This document shows positions 29,113 to 39,292 of a stretch of DNA of 64,000 nucleotides, piece after piece. Position numbers and translations under genes: made by a program. The notes below the pieces were generated by a model that saw only the letters and a list, made by a program, of their open reading frames with translations, did not search any database and was not told the DNA's origin. Source of the DNA: Zygotorulaspora mrakii (Eukaryota > Ascomycota > Saccharomycetes > Saccharomycetales > Saccharomycetaceae); contig NC_050721.1 in NCBI RefSeq assembly GCF_013402915.1, positions 62,001-126,000 on the forward strand, read 5' to 3'. Position 1 is the stretch's first letter; each line of letters begins with the position of its first letter.

Positions 29113-31680
29113 TTACGATAACATTAAATTCATTTCCCAATCTTTGTAAACTGCATACCAGTTATCTCCTTGCTCTTCATTTGTCCGTCGCCGCCAAACT
29201 TCGAACATGATTTGCCGAGCTCCCCAGTAGGAGCCCATTCCATTGGCAGCTAGAGTTGCTGCCCATTTCTTAAATTCATCCTGTGATTCTTTATCTATGC
29301 TAGCACATCCGGCAATGAAACCTTGCCATATTAAAGGAACAATTTTGACATTTTTATATTGAATTGAATGACTTAGAGATTGCAGATGATAAAGCACTTT
29401 CGCAACGTACGATTGCAGAAATTGGTAATCTAAACTCCTTGCCATCGTAAAATAATAGATTATCAAGCTGTTATAAAAACTCATTGTGTGGTGATAAACT
29501 CCTTCAATAGTGTCATCAATGAACGTCTTCGAATCGCTTTTATGAAAATCCCATTCTGAGGTCCATTTAAGTAGTCTCTTTTCATACTTTAAACAAATAT
29601 TAGTGAACTGACGCGGTAATGGCATATTATTCATAGTGTAATACTCGTTGTGTCTGACCAAACGAACACAATCGGAAAATAGCAAAATTATTGAATTTGG
29701 TAAACCGTACAAAGCATCAGTACTCAAAATATCGGTATCTAATCTTCTCGGCTCATCTGTATAATAACTTTCACTTGCAATATTGGTGAAAAGTGGTGTA
29801 GTACCTGCACTGGTTGATGCCAAGCTTGAGTTTTTAACAAATTCAATATGTATCTTGCCATCGCTCTTATTGAGGGACTCTCTATATTGACCATCATTTT
29901 TATCTAACAGCTCTGAATCTTCTTCATCATCACCTCCATCAGCGTTCTCTTTGTCATTTTCAGTCAAAGAATCTCGGATAGCAATTTCCTTTTCCCTCAC
30001 TTTATCTAATGCGGTGCTATCTTGTATCAATTTTAAGAAAGAAAAGATTCTATGCAATGCTTTCGCCTTTTGTGAAATTTTTGGTCTCAGTTTCATTCTG
30101 CTTTCGACAAAATCTTCGCATATCGCGAGATGATGTTGACAGTCCGCCATCGTTCCCCACACAACGTCAATGGAGTTCATTGATAAAATTGCTATTAAAA
30201 CATCCTTATAACGTTCTCTTGACACTGTCTCGTTTAAGCAGGCTCTTAGAAAGTTTGAAGCTTGTGTCCGAAAAGTAATACCGTGAGTTAAAAAAAATTG
30301 AGATTCATGAGAATTCTTATTGAACTTACTCTTAAGATTAAAACATGAAACAGCCAGGAGTGCATTCAAAAGCGAATTTCTGGAATTTGAGGTGTACCCT
30401 AAACCAGCCAAATCGCCTATTGCTTTCAAGGCCCTGGGGAAATACTGCGTTTTCCATGGATTTGTTGTCAGTGCAACGACTGTCATTAAATCTGCAACAT
30501 TCTGATAATAGTATTTAAGCAAAAATCTTGTGAGTCCCTTTACCTTCAAGCCCGTTGTCGGCAAATTCAATAAAGTATCTGGACAATGCGGTTGGTTGAA
30601 CATTTTCGAATTTGGAACCACCGAAGGAACAACCTCCATCGCTGTAACGGGCATCTTTGATCCCAGTTGAGTGCAATCGAGTCTGATTGTGTTCTCAGAA
30701 AGTGAAGTGGTATTGCATCTGTTTAGCGGGGATAATTCTTGAAACTGTGTCTCCATTTCCTCTGCTTCTTTCAGCACTTGAGCATTTCCTGCAGCTCTAT
30801 CTACGGGTGAGTTCCTGTGGAATAGCACTTGTAAAGCGTGTTGTAAAATAGCATCTTCAGCTGCTCCGCCGTTTGCAGCATTAGCCACATCAGTGGCGGA
30901 GTTTGTTACTGCGTTTGTCCCCATGCTGCCGATATCATATGTACCAATACCATCCAACGTAGTGTTTCCAGATGACATTGGAAATGAAGTCAAAGGAAAT
31001 CCCTGCAGCGCTGCAGCAGACAACAATGCATCATCTCGAAGCTCGTTCGAGATCCATTCATGGTTGGAGGTACCCGGGAAATTCATCATGAAAACATCGG
31101 TCGAAACCAAATCTGCTGCAGTTCCCGAAGCCTCCTCCTCCGTGACACTAACTGTTGGCGTCTCAGGTTCGGCTGTCTTACCCATACTGATCTCAAGATC
31201 CATTTTTCTTTTCTTTCTTCTCGGCCTGTCCGGTACCGTTTCCATGTTTTCGATCCCTCTGAAAACACCAAACTTCTTGATGATCCATGTCTTGTTTTCG
31301 GCTATCTTATCTGCAGCTGGATTCAACAGTGCCGTCAGCTCCGCATCCATATCCTCATAGTACTGGTACTCTTCCTCATAGCGAACAAAATCTATATTAC
31401 GCCGTCGATACTGCGGCTCATCGATCGCGGTATCACCTGCTAGTTTAGCAACATTATTGCCATTGTTTTGCAATTGATTCCCATATATATCAAAAATAAC
31501 AGGTTTATACCATCGCAGTTTGATATCATATCCACCGCATACTAAACCTGATTTTTCGCATCTCTCACAGTGTGGACGTCTCAGATCACATTTGACTTTT
31601 CTGGCCCTACAGGTCCAGCAGCCCGTGAACGTCTTACCTCTCTTTGATCGCCTGCTCAATGCTTTTTCGCTGCCTACCAT
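29113..31680 (-). CDS. ARG81: Arginine-metabolism transcription factor Arg81 (Zn2Cys6)
   Basis: An 855-residue zinc-cluster regulator (S. cerevisiae Arg81/ArgRII, 880 aa), the arginine-sensing part of the ArgR-Mcm1 complex that represses arginine synthesis and activates its breakdown. The Zn(II)2Cys6 motif uses C21, C24, C31, C38, C41 and C48 in TFTGCWTCRARKVKCD...HCERCEKSGLVC. The next block, GGYDIKLRWYKPVIFD, and the NIDFVRYEEEYQYYEDMD stretch are diagnostic for Arg81. The C-terminal half is the fungal transcription-factor region, interrupted by an acidic linker (about 580-610). The start is the first ATG in the frame. The gene is divergent from TAF13, as in S. cerevisiae (YML099C/YML098W). 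Confidence 0.96.
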   Translation of the reverse strand: MVGSEKALSRRSKRGKTFTGCWTCRARKVKCDLRRPHCERCEKSGLVCGGYDIKLRWYKPVIFDIYGNQLQNNGNNVAKLAGDTAIDEPQYRRRNIDFVRYEEEYQYYEDMDAELTALLNPAADKIAENKTWIIKKFGVFRGIENMETVPDRPRRKKRKMDLEISMGKTAEPETPTVSVTEEEASGTAADLVSTDVFMMNFPGTSNHEWISNELRDDALLSAAALQGFPLTSFPMSSGNTTLDGIGTYDIGSMGTNAVTNSATDVANAANGGAAEDAILQHALQVLFHRNSPVDRAAGNAQVLKEAEEMETQFQELSPLNRCNTTSLSENTIRLDCTQLGSKMPVTAMEVVPSVVPNSKMFNQPHCPDTLLNLPTTGLKVKGLTRFLLKYYYQNVADLMTVVALTTNPWKTQYFPRALKAIGDLAGLGYTSNSRNSLLNALLAVSCFNLKSKFNKNSHESQFFLTHGITFRTQASNFLRACLNETVSRERYKDVLIAILSMNSIDVVWGTMADCQHHLAICEDFVESRMKLRPKISQKAKALHRIFSFLKLIQDSTALDKVREKEIAIRDSLTENDKENADGGDDEEDSELLDKNDGQYRESLNKSDGKIHIEFVKNSSLASTSAGTTPLFTNIASESYYTDEPRRLDTDILSTDALYGLPNSIILLFSDCVRLVRHNEYYTMNNMPLPRQFTNICLKYEKRLLKWTSEWDFHKSDSKTFIDDTIEGVYHHTMSFYNSLIIYYFTMARSLDYQFLQSYVAKVLYHLQSLSHSIQYKNVKIVPLIWQGFIAGCASIDKESQDEFKKWAATLAANGMGSYWGARQIMFEVWRRRTNEEQGDNWYAVYKDWEMNLMLS

Positions 31681-32603
31681 ATTTCGATCACACTATCGCC
31701 GTACGTTACCCAAGTTGGCACTACTATCTTGTGTTACAATTTTGATATCTTTCCTTTATTTTTTCATGCATATATTCCGTAAGAACATGGCATTTTCTTC
31801 CACAGGTTTTGATCAGTATCCTGCTGAAAACAGAAATCGTGAACGAGAAAGCACGAGATTGGAATAGCGACGTAAGAATGAAAAGATTCAACTTGCACCC
31901 TTCAATCCATAATATTGGATCCAACGGCCCAATATTCATGGTGAGAGTTAGCGCAAGTGGCGGTTCAAGCCGGCTGCAAGCGCTGGAAAGCTTGCTACAG
32001 TGAAAGAAGTTCGAATGGGTCACTGCCGTAATTCACGTCAGAGTGTACGTGTTTTGTCAATACGGCGGAACCTTTGCGCCTGCGTACTTCGAAGGGAAGT
32101 TCGCATATTGCCCTAACGGCTTGACGCAGCTCTAAGTGATAGAGAGCTATATATATTATTCTCTGTAAATCACTGAGTAGCGGGCTTACCCTCTCAGATG
32201 GAGCAGCTGCACAGTGCTCCTCCCTGACTGTGAGTACTAAGAGCTGCTCGAGGTGGGTGAAAAGTGCCTGCGCTTGAAGAACAGATACTTCCGGCCTGTA
32301 GGTTACCGTTGGGAGCAGCAAACGGGCCTCGTTTTTACGTTTTTACTTGGTTCTTGTAATATGATAGCCATCCAGTTTTTCCAAAACTCAAAATATGTAA
32401 AATACTATAATTTTAATGCTGATAGCAGTAGGACAGCACACGAGATTTGAAGCAGTCTTCTGCCGCGGTTGCACCAAAGACTAACTGAAGTCATCATTGC
32501 AAGTTGATATTTGGTCCAGTTGCGACTTGAAGAATCTCTCTATTAGGTATAGTGGTTAACTGCAATCAGGTCAAGGGAAACTCAACACAAAGAAGCATCA
32601 AAG
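31681..32603. other. Divergent promoter region ARG81/TAF13
   Basis: A 920-bp spacer. Short frames on both strands (around 31724-32321) have no ATG or no recognisable product. No RNA gene seen. Confidence 0.5.
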
Positions 32604-33092
32604 ATGTCAAAGAAGATGAAAAGAAATAACTTCTTTGCAAAAGACGTGAGCTCTTTGCTATACGCTTACGGTGATGTGCCGCAGCCCTTACAGGAGACTA
32701 TACAGTGTATGGATGATTTGGTTGCAGGTTATTTAGTTGACATCTGCACTTCAGCGTCAAAGACAGCACAGAATTCACAGCGTACTAAATTGAAGCTGGA
32801 AGATTTTAGATTTGCTATACGGCACGATCCAATCAAGCTGGCGAGGTCGGATGAACTTATTGCCACGAACAAGCTCATTACAGAGGCAAAAAAACAGTTC
32901 AATAGTACAGATAATCAGTCCCTGAAAAAGGTCAAGGAGGGAGATAACGATGAAGAGGAGGAGGAGGAGGATGACGACGAGGACGCCGATGATGATAACG
33001 ACGCAGCTGGCTTTAAAAGGAAGGCAAAACATGACAACAAAACAGCGAAATCGAACAGGAACAAGAATAAAAGAGCCAAGCAACAGGCCTGA
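32604..33092 (+). CDS. TAF13: TFIID subunit Taf13
   Basis: A 162-residue histone-fold subunit of general transcription factor TFIID (S. cerevisiae Taf13, 167 aa; human TAF13/TAFII18). It pairs with Taf11 through the fold spanning about residues 9-90, with the near-invariant DVSSLLYAYGDVPQPLQ and LKLEDFRFAIRHDP. After ITEAKKQFN comes a strongly acidic stretch (a Glu/Asp run, about 112-134), then a basic tail rich in K, R and N, as in other yeasts. The stop is 64 bp from the stop of the converging ERO1 gene. ERO1 sits between TAF13 and VPS9 here, whereas TAF13 and VPS9 are direct neighbours in S. cerevisiae. Confidence 0.96.
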   Translation: MSKKMKRNNFFAKDVSSLLYAYGDVPQPLQETIQCMDDLVAGYLVDICTSASKTAQNSQRTKLKLEDFRFAIRHDPIKLARSDELIATNKLITEAKKQFNSTDNQSLKKVKEGDNDEEEEEEDDDEDADDDNDAAGFKRKAKHDNKTAKSNRNKNKRAKQQA

Positions 33093-33156
33093 TAAATAGG
33101 CGGGAAAAGGACATCTAAAAATCAAAACGCCTTAGCTGAAGCTATGTATCTAACGC

Positions 33157-34893
33157 TTATATAATATCTAGTTTATACTCAATTGGTTCCTCCTCTTCTT
33201 CGTTCAAATATGTCACACCAATAAATCTATTCCACAACTTGTTCATGGTATTCAGCGATATTCTCCAAATATTTCTTGGCAAGTCAACATAACTTCTATA
33301 AATGAATCTCAAGGCTTCGGAAAAGTTGTGGAATTCAGTATGCCATGCTCTAACCCATTTGTTCTGTGAACCCTCAGTTGAACTATTTTTCTTCGGCATG
33401 TTCAGATCCTCGAAAAAGGGAACGTTATCCTCCTCTAAAGGCTCTCCCGAATCGAGCACTACTTCTTCCTCGCCTTTACTGCTATTGAGCATCATTACCG
33501 ATTCAGTCCAGCTTTTTTGTGCTTTACCTAATAACTTGAAGAAATTATTATTTTGGAAAAAGTAGGCAAGTTTACCACCTGCTAACCTTGTATTATAAAG
33601 CTTCTCAAAATTGTTAACGGACTCAATAGATTTTGATATTCTATCAAACGTATTGATCAGTGCGATTAGTTCGTATTTGGTCAGTTTGTCCACAATACTT
33701 TGCTTTGACTTCTCGTCACGTTCATCAAGCTCAAATAATATCTTCAAACTTGTAGCATATCCAGTAGTCTGCACTTTACCCCATAACCTGCATCTATCAC
33801 AATGAACACAGTCCATTATTTGGGTCACATTTTTGAAGCGCGCTCTGAAATCATCCTTGACCTTTGAGCTCAATTCATTTTCAAATATCAAATCCTCATT
33901 GAAAATTTTGCTATCCAATCTGGATATGATATTCATAATCATACTTTTGACATCTTCGTTATAGGAGCTGCAAAAGGTCAAATGGTCTAAATATGGTTTG
34001 ATTTTCCACAATGCTTTTGACACAATGGCATAGTTGAAATATAGATTTGAAACTCTTTCCGGGAAATTTCCAACTCTTGCCATGAATAGATCCAAGTTTG
34101 GCTCCCATTTGCCTGTCTCTGTATTCAAGTGTTCATTTGATAAATGAGTGGCAATAGATGCGTGAAATCCAGAGACCAGCCTGTAAAATGCATTCTTTGC
34201 TAACGATTGGCCACTCTCACCCTCTGAGAAACAGTTTTCTTTATAAATACTTGACCATATTTGAGCGGATTCTTCACCACCGTATCCCGTGAACCTCTCT
34301 GGATTGGCCGATAGATCAACTAATACAGCTTCAGAATTGCTGAAGTCGCCAATATCGCAATAATTCACATCAGGGGCAGTAAACTGTTTCTGGTTGTCAT
34401 TACCGACACATAGTTCATCTAAAAATCTACATTCATCCTCACCTTTTTTGTTGCCCTCAGTATCTTCCACGTCATCCAATTTGCCCAATACTTCTGGTTG
34501 CCAGTAATCTGGCAAACTATCCCAATCTTCAACAACATCAACCGCACAAGCCCTATTAACGCAAAATCTATTATTATCGCTCCAAAAAGTGCATGGTTTA
34601 TACAGGTCCAATTTGAAGTATTTGAAAAAATCCGTCCTCGCTAGCGAAACTAAGCTTTCCCTTATATCATTATTTATATCGTTAATCTCCTGGAATGTTA
34701 CATCACAAGTTGGACTCACAAGCTCATCTTTATCGATAGTGCAAAAATTGCTTGCATTTTCATACTGAGGATCTGTTGCACCAATGCTATTGCTCGTATT
34801 TGAAGAGTTCGATCTCCAATTCGTTCCGTTTTCAGCCTGGGCGGTCCCAGTTGCAACAATCGGTAGTACTTTTAATAGATCCAGAATCTTCAT
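33157..34893 (-). CDS. ERO1: ER thiol oxidase Ero1
   Basis: A 578-residue FAD-dependent oxidase (S. cerevisiae Ero1, 563 aa) that oxidises protein disulfide isomerase in the ER lumen and passes electrons to oxygen. An N-terminal signal sequence (KILDLLKVLPIVATGTAQA) starts the protein. The active-site CxxCxxC is C362-C365-C368 in MDCVHCDRCRLWG. The shuttle-disulfide region is around LDLYKPCTFW...CVNRACAVD. Conserved FAD-pocket segments NPERFTGYGG and YRLVSGFHASIATHL are present. The C-terminus ends with the family's FIGV-type and EPIEYKLDI block. The frame extends 8 codons upstream from a GTG, so the ATG at 34893 is used. It lies between TAF13 and VPS9, an order that mixes two S. cerevisiae segments (YML130C and YML098/097). 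Confidence 0.97.
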   Translation of the reverse strand: MKILDLLKVLPIVATGTAQAENGTNWRSNSSNTSNSIGATDPQYENASNFCTIDKDELVSPTCDVTFQEINDINNDIRESLVSLARTDFFKYFKLDLYKPCTFWSDNNRFCVNRACAVDVVEDWDSLPDYWQPEVLGKLDDVEDTEGNKKGEDECRFLDELCVGNDNQKQFTAPDVNYCDIGDFSNSEAVLVDLSANPERFTGYGGEESAQIWSSIYKENCFSEGESGQSLAKNAFYRLVSGFHASIATHLSNEHLNTETGKWEPNLDLFMARVGNFPERVSNLYFNYAIVSKALWKIKPYLDHLTFCSSYNEDVKSMIMNIISRLDSKIFNEDLIFENELSSKVKDDFRARFKNVTQIMDCVHCDRCRLWGKVQTTGYATSLKILFELDERDEKSKQSIVDKLTKYELIALINTFDRISKSIESVNNFEKLYNTRLAGGKLAYFFQNNNFFKLLGKAQKSWTESVMMLNSSKGEEEVVLDSGEPLEEDNVPFFEDLNMPKKNSSTEGSQNKWVRAWHTEFHNFSEALRFIYRSYVDLPRNIWRISLNTMNKLWNRFIGVTYLNEEEEEPIEYKLDII

Positions 34894-35325
34894 TTTGACG
34901 GACACCAGCAAATACACCCACTAAACTTGCAGAAACCCTACACTTGGCTGTTCAAAATTTAAGTGATCTTCAGTTTTTTCTAAAACTAGGATGCCTTATA
35001 TTTATTGTATTAATACTGGCACATAACTTTTCACTTTTTCCTCACTTTTCTTCACTTTTCTTTTCGCCGTTAACAGGCGGAAAATAGAACCGCTTAGTAA
35101 ACTGATAGTGACAGCCTGGCATCACAAACAGATGACAGCAGTACCTTATCGATTCGGAAAACTTAGCAATTCAGCCTCTGTTCTCCAATGCCTCCTGAAA
35201 TTTGATGATGTACCTAATGAAAGACTTGCAGTTTTGTTGCATGTCTTAAGTTACGTGTGCTGTCCTTATTATATTTAATCTTAAAGCCCTGGTTTGTTGA
35301 TTATATAGTTGTTATACTACGAAAT
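34894..35325. other. ERO1 promoter / VPS9 3' region
   Basis: About 430 bp between two minus-strand genes, with pyrimidine-rich tracts near 35030-35065. No RNA gene or confident binding site. Confidence 0.5.
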
Positions 35326-36756
35326 TCATAACGACAGCAGAACATCAACAGTTGCTCCCACTCTATATTTCTTTGCAATACATACATCTTCTATAATGGC
35401 ATCGTCCATTTCCGGGAACATCGCCTGCAAAGTTTCCAGGGTATTTCTTTGCTCTTGTTCTTGCAGTTTTTTGGCCAACTGTTCGACATTCTCGTTGTCA
35501 TTAAGTTGATCGGGATGGTTAGATCCGCTACCCGAGTTGCTGTGCTCTCGGTTTTCATGTTTTGACACGAAGAGCAATTCATTGAATTTCTGCATTACGG
35601 CATTAGCAGCGTTGTCTAATGGATGTAAGATGTAGTCACTTGGTAATGTGCTCTTATTATTTCTTTTATGCTGATGGTCTAAGGCTCCATTATGTTCGTA
35701 GTCTTCAGAGCTCAGAATATCGTCTCTGCTGGCCTTGTCATCATCATTTGTCTCTTGTTGTATGGTGCTCTGGTTCTCTTGGTATCTATCTTCGAAACTG
35801 CTGTCGTGATCTGTTGACAGTGAGCTTTTTTCTAATGTTACAATAAAATTGATGGCGGCCTGAAGACTGTTCAAATAGTAAGAGGCCTCACCACGAATGA
35901 ATTCCTCATATCTAAAACGTTCAATATATTTCACATTAGAGCCCAATGCTTGAATGTTATTTTTCAAAATGGTATATATTAGGATTGGAATGAAATTGTC
36001 CGCACCTTTTTCCTCAACGGTATGATGCCTTAGTATTCCAAATATAACTTTACAGGAGTTTAGAATGCAGATCATTTTGTCGCGAGGCGCTTTGAATCGA
36101 TTTATCTTATTCAGTTCTTTTCCAGAGAATTTTACAAAAGTATCCAAACGGTCAGATAATGAATCATCGATGTCTAGATCTGCAGGCTTTATAAATTTGA
36201 ATTCTTCAACTTTATTTTGCAAGCTTTTATCATCAATCAAATCTTGTTTGTGTTCTTCATCCAGGTTACTTCCCAAGCTTTTGAGACAAGGTGAAAAGCA
36301 TTTATTGTGAAGTTTTCCCATTATCAATTTCTCAATTCCCTCCTGGGCATTTCGTAACATTATTGCGTCTAACGATTTAAACGGCTCATATTCCAAAAAC
36401 TTGTCATAAATAAATATTTTAAAATCGTTTATCAGCTTCTGCTGCTCTCTGGCTGTCCACAACAGTCGTTGAGTTTGAAAGTTCCTCAAAAATGATTTCG
36501 AATATTTTATAATTGGCTCAGCGCTTGGCTCTTGCAACTGTTTAGCGAAGAGTTGAAAATCGTAGAATGTCTCTACATCACTGGTAGCTTCCCCAGAAGT
36601 ATCTGGTTCATCATATTTGGATTTTTCTTGCGCTCTGCAGTCCGGCTTGTCATGAACCCTTATCCCTACGGATTCGGTCTGCTTTACCACATGTTCCGAG
36701 TCTGTATTCTGCTGCAACGGATCAAATTCTTTAAGCACGTCGTTTTGCCGGCTCAT
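35326..36756 (-). CDS. VPS9: Vps9, Rab5/Vps21 guanine-nucleotide exchange factor
   Basis: A 476-residue endosomal GEF (S. cerevisiae Vps9, 451 aa) that activates Vps21 and other Rab5-type GTPases in vacuolar sorting. The N-terminal helical bundle contains LRNFQTQRLLWTAREQQKLI. The VPS9 domain (about residues 190-320) contains RDKMICILNSCKVIFGILRH and ADNFIPILIYTILKNN, the latter with the catalytic aspartate region, and closes with EEFIRGEASYYLNSL. The C-terminal CUE domain (about 433-476) shows LQAMFPEMDDAIIEDVC, with the MFP motif that binds ubiquitin. An acidic/Ser-rich linker separates the two domains. The gene is divergent from the YML096W orthologue with a 190-bp promoter, the same pairing as in S. 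cerevisiae. Confidence 0.96.
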   Translation of the reverse strand: MSRQNDVLKEFDPLQQNTDSEHVVKQTESVGIRVHDKPDCRAQEKSKYDEPDTSGEATSDVETFYDFQLFAKQLQEPSAEPIIKYSKSFLRNFQTQRLLWTAREQQKLINDFKIFIYDKFLEYEPFKSLDAIMLRNAQEGIEKLIMGKLHNKCFSPCLKSLGSNLDEEHKQDLIDDKSLQNKVEEFKFIKPADLDIDDSLSDRLDTFVKFSGKELNKINRFKAPRDKMICILNSCKVIFGILRHHTVEEKGADNFIPILIYTILKNNIQALGSNVKYIERFRYEEFIRGEASYYLNSLQAAINFIVTLEKSSLSTDHDSSFEDRYQENQSTIQQETNDDDKASRDDILSSEDYEHNGALDHQHKRNNKSTLPSDYILHPLDNAANAVMQKFNELLFVSKHENREHSNSGSGSNHPDQLNDNENVEQLAKKLQEQEQRNTLETLQAMFPEMDDAIIEDVCIAKKYRVGATVDVLLSL

Positions 36757-36946
36757 TTTCTACCACCGCTTCAGCTGTCTATTATTGTATTCCCCTCGTA
36801 TGAATATGTTAAATTTAGAAAAGTTTACATATGTTTATTTTCTTTTGATTGAGCTTGTTTGCCATTTCACTAAATAATGAAAAAGCCGATGCGTGATAGT
36901 AGTAACATGTGAGACGTAGCATAGGCAAGAAATCTATTTGAGGTAT

Positions 36947-38503
36947 ATGTGTGGGATACTGCTTCATTTTCAGCCACAGCTGGACGCAAGTATTTTGCTG
37001 AAGAATGAATTGCTAGAGTTCACCGAGCATTCTGACAGTTCGCAATTGTGCAGCGACACCTCAAATATCTTCAATAAAATAGTACCGCATGTCAGAGCTA
37101 GAGGGCCAAATTACTCTTCATTCAGAACTTCACGGGAGCATTCAACAAGCTGGTTTTCCTCTGTACTTTCGCTGCGAGAACCATTCACCACTCAGAGCAT
37201 CGAAATTCATGGGCGGTACGTATTGCAGTTCAATGGTGAACTTTACAATGAAGAAATAAAGGATAATGATACGCGATTTATTGCTAATTTACTACATCTA
37301 GATGATACAGGGATTTCTGAAATTATTCGCTCTTTAGATGGTGAGTTTGCTTATACAATTTATGATAAGAAAGAGAGGATGTTTTACTTTGGAAGAGACA
37401 GCGTTGGCAGGCGAAGCTTAAGTTATCGCCTCAATGAAAGTACCGGCGAGCTATTTGTTGCAAGTGTTACGGGTAAGGAAGAGGAATTCGTGGATTGCAT
37501 TGCAGGAGTAATATATACGTATGATACACAGACGAAAACTCTTAAGCAGAAGGATGTCATCCGCAACCCATTCAGCATATGTGAGGATATAGACAAGGAA
37601 ATGACTAATCTGGGCAGTAGCATTGAGAAATTGTATAAAGAATTGAAATTCTCGACTAAGAAAAGAGTGAGATCCATTCATCCAATGCATATTGAAAATT
37701 CACCTATAGCTGTGCTGTTTTCTGGTGGATTGGATTGCTCAGTAGTAGCCTCATTGGTATTAGAGGAGCTGCGTGAGAACTCTGGCGATTATCAGTCAAT
37801 AAGTGTTGAATTGCTTAACGTTGGATTTGAAAACCCTCGTACGGGCATAATGCCGTCGGAAACACCAGATAGAAAGCTGGCCACAAGCAGTGCAAAAGCT
37901 CTTCAAGCCTTATACCCAGAAATTGATATCAAACTTGTAGAAATAGATGTCCCATATTCAGAATATTTGGCATACAGGCCACAGGTTGTTGATCTCATGT
38001 ACCCGAAAAATACTGAGATGGATCTGTCTATTGCAATTGCTTTTTTTTTCGCTTCTAAAGGATCAGGTTTTGTCACATTACCAGATGGTAGCAGAGATAA
38101 ATATCAGCGCAAAGGTATTGTTCTCTTTAGTGGACTGGGAGCAGATGAACTTTTCGGCGGATATCACAAATTGGCGAACAAATCATCGGAAGAGCTAACA
38201 AAAGAGTTAACAAGACAGATAAATAGCATCTACGATCGAAATTTAAATCGCGACGATAAAGTCATTGCATGCAATGGAGTTGAAGTCAGATATCCATTTT
38301 TGGATGAAAGTCTTATCACTTTTTCAACTGGTTGTATTCCTTTGAATTACAAAGTTAACAAACTGATCTTGCGAAAAATGGCGAGTGAAAAGCTTTATCT
38401 CATTGGAATTTGTGATGAGCCCAAAAGAGCAATCCAGTTCGGCACAAAGAGTGCCAAGATGACCAAAGATGGAAACAAGCATGGCACAGATCTCCTGAAA
38501 TAA
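36947..38503 (+). CDS. Asparagine-synthetase-like protein (YML096W / ASNSD1 family)
   Basis: A 518-residue protein orthologous to S. cerevisiae YML096W (525 aa) and human ASNSD1. It has an N-terminal class-II glutamine-amidotransferase domain whose Cys2 (MCGILLHF) would be the nucleophile. FNGELYNEE and FYFGRDSVGRRSL are the domain's other conserved blocks. The C-terminal half is an asparagine-synthetase-like PP-loop ATPase with VLFSGGLDCSVVASLV and LFSGLGADELFGGYH. The true reaction is unknown; it is not one of the Asn1/Asn2 asparagine synthetases. The frame runs three codons further upstream from a TTG, but the ATG at 36947 must be the start because Cys must be residue 2. Only 6 bp separate its stop from that of converging RAD10. 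Confidence 0.95.
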   Translation: MCGILLHFQPQLDASILLKNELLEFTEHSDSSQLCSDTSNIFNKIVPHVRARGPNYSSFRTSREHSTSWFSSVLSLREPFTTQSIEIHGRYVLQFNGELYNEEIKDNDTRFIANLLHLDDTGISEIIRSLDGEFAYTIYDKKERMFYFGRDSVGRRSLSYRLNESTGELFVASVTGKEEEFVDCIAGVIYTYDTQTKTLKQKDVIRNPFSICEDIDKEMTNLGSSIEKLYKELKFSTKKRVRSIHPMHIENSPIAVLFSGGLDCSVVASLVLEELRENSGDYQSISVELLNVGFENPRTGIMPSETPDRKLATSSAKALQALYPEIDIKLVEIDVPYSEYLAYRPQVVDLMYPKNTEMDLSIAIAFFFASKGSGFVTLPDGSRDKYQRKGIVLFSGLGADELFGGYHKLANKSSEELTKELTRQINSIYDRNLNRDDKVIACNGVEVRYPFLDESLITFSTGCIPLNYKVNKLILRKMASEKLYLIGICDEPKRAIQFGTKSAKMTKDGNKHGTDLLK

Positions 38504-38509
38504 ATCTCC

Positions 38510-39130
38510 TCATCTGTTCAAATACTCGATATACTTTGCGGCCTGTTCAAAATTGAATGCTAATAGCAATGTAAATCCCTTGAACATACAAAGTTTGGCA
38601 ATATCTTTCAATATATCCTCTGAGTTTCCATCATCAACAACAAATATCAATATGTTATCCCCATTGGATTGCAAAGGCAGCATTCTTCTGTTGATATATT
38701 CAGCATAAAGTTTGTGATAGGTTAGTGTTAAAAAAAGCACGGATCTCTTTTTAATAAGATAATCATAATATAGTTTAGTCCCTTTTGTAGATGAAATATA
38801 TCTCCAATTGGTATTTTTAAGGTGATTTAGCAACGGATTCTCTTTTTGAGTTGTATTGACGAGCACTTGTTTGCCTGGCAAGGCCGTTGCGAAATTTGCA
38901 CCACCGCTTTTTGCAGATCCAGTGTTATCATTGAACGGTGGAGCATGCTGTCTACGTTGATTAAAAGCATTGGTTACTTCATTTGATTTAATTGTTTCAC
39001 TTCTGGCAGCAGTCACTTCCGTTTTGCTAATGTCCTTTGACTGCTCATTGTTGCCACCGCTTTCAGTCTCCCTTAGTCTTTTTACGCCAGCAAGAATACT
39101 TTGGAATGAGGTCGGATCGGTGTTATTCAT
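38510..39130 (-). CDS. RAD10: Rad10, partner of the Rad1 structure-specific endonuclease
   Basis: A 206-residue orthologue of S. cerevisiae Rad10 (210 aa; human ERCC1). With Rad1 it cuts 5' of lesions in nucleotide-excision repair and removes non-homologous tails in recombination. The N-terminus MNNTDPTSFQSILAGVKRLR is almost the same as in S. cerevisiae. The middle is poorly conserved. The ERCC1 central domain begins at KQVLVNTTQKENPLLNHLKN and includes YYDYLIKKRSVLFLTLTYHK and FTLLLAFNFEQAAKYIEYL. As in other yeast Rad10 proteins there is little sequence after this for a tandem HhH domain. The gene is divergent from GIM5 with a 160-bp promoter, as in S. cerevisiae. Confidence 0.97.
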   Translation of the reverse strand: MNNTDPTSFQSILAGVKRLRETESGGNNEQSKDISKTEVTAARSETIKSNEVTNAFNQRRQHAPPFNDNTGSAKSGGANFATALPGKQVLVNTTQKENPLLNHLKNTNWRYISSTKGTKLYYDYLIKKRSVLFLTLTYHKLYAEYINRRMLPLQSNGDNILIFVVDDGNSEDILKDIAKLCMFKGFTLLLAFNFEQAAKYIEYLNR

Positions 39131-39292
39131 AGTTTATCCTTTTTCTTCCCAGTTTAGTAATCTATCTTATATCGAATTTCTGGCCATTCACAATTAGTTC
39201 CGAACATATAACAAATAGAGAAAACTTTCGAATACGTATAAGATTGAGAAAAGCTCCACAAACCAGCTGTTGTATTTTTATAAGTTATAGTG

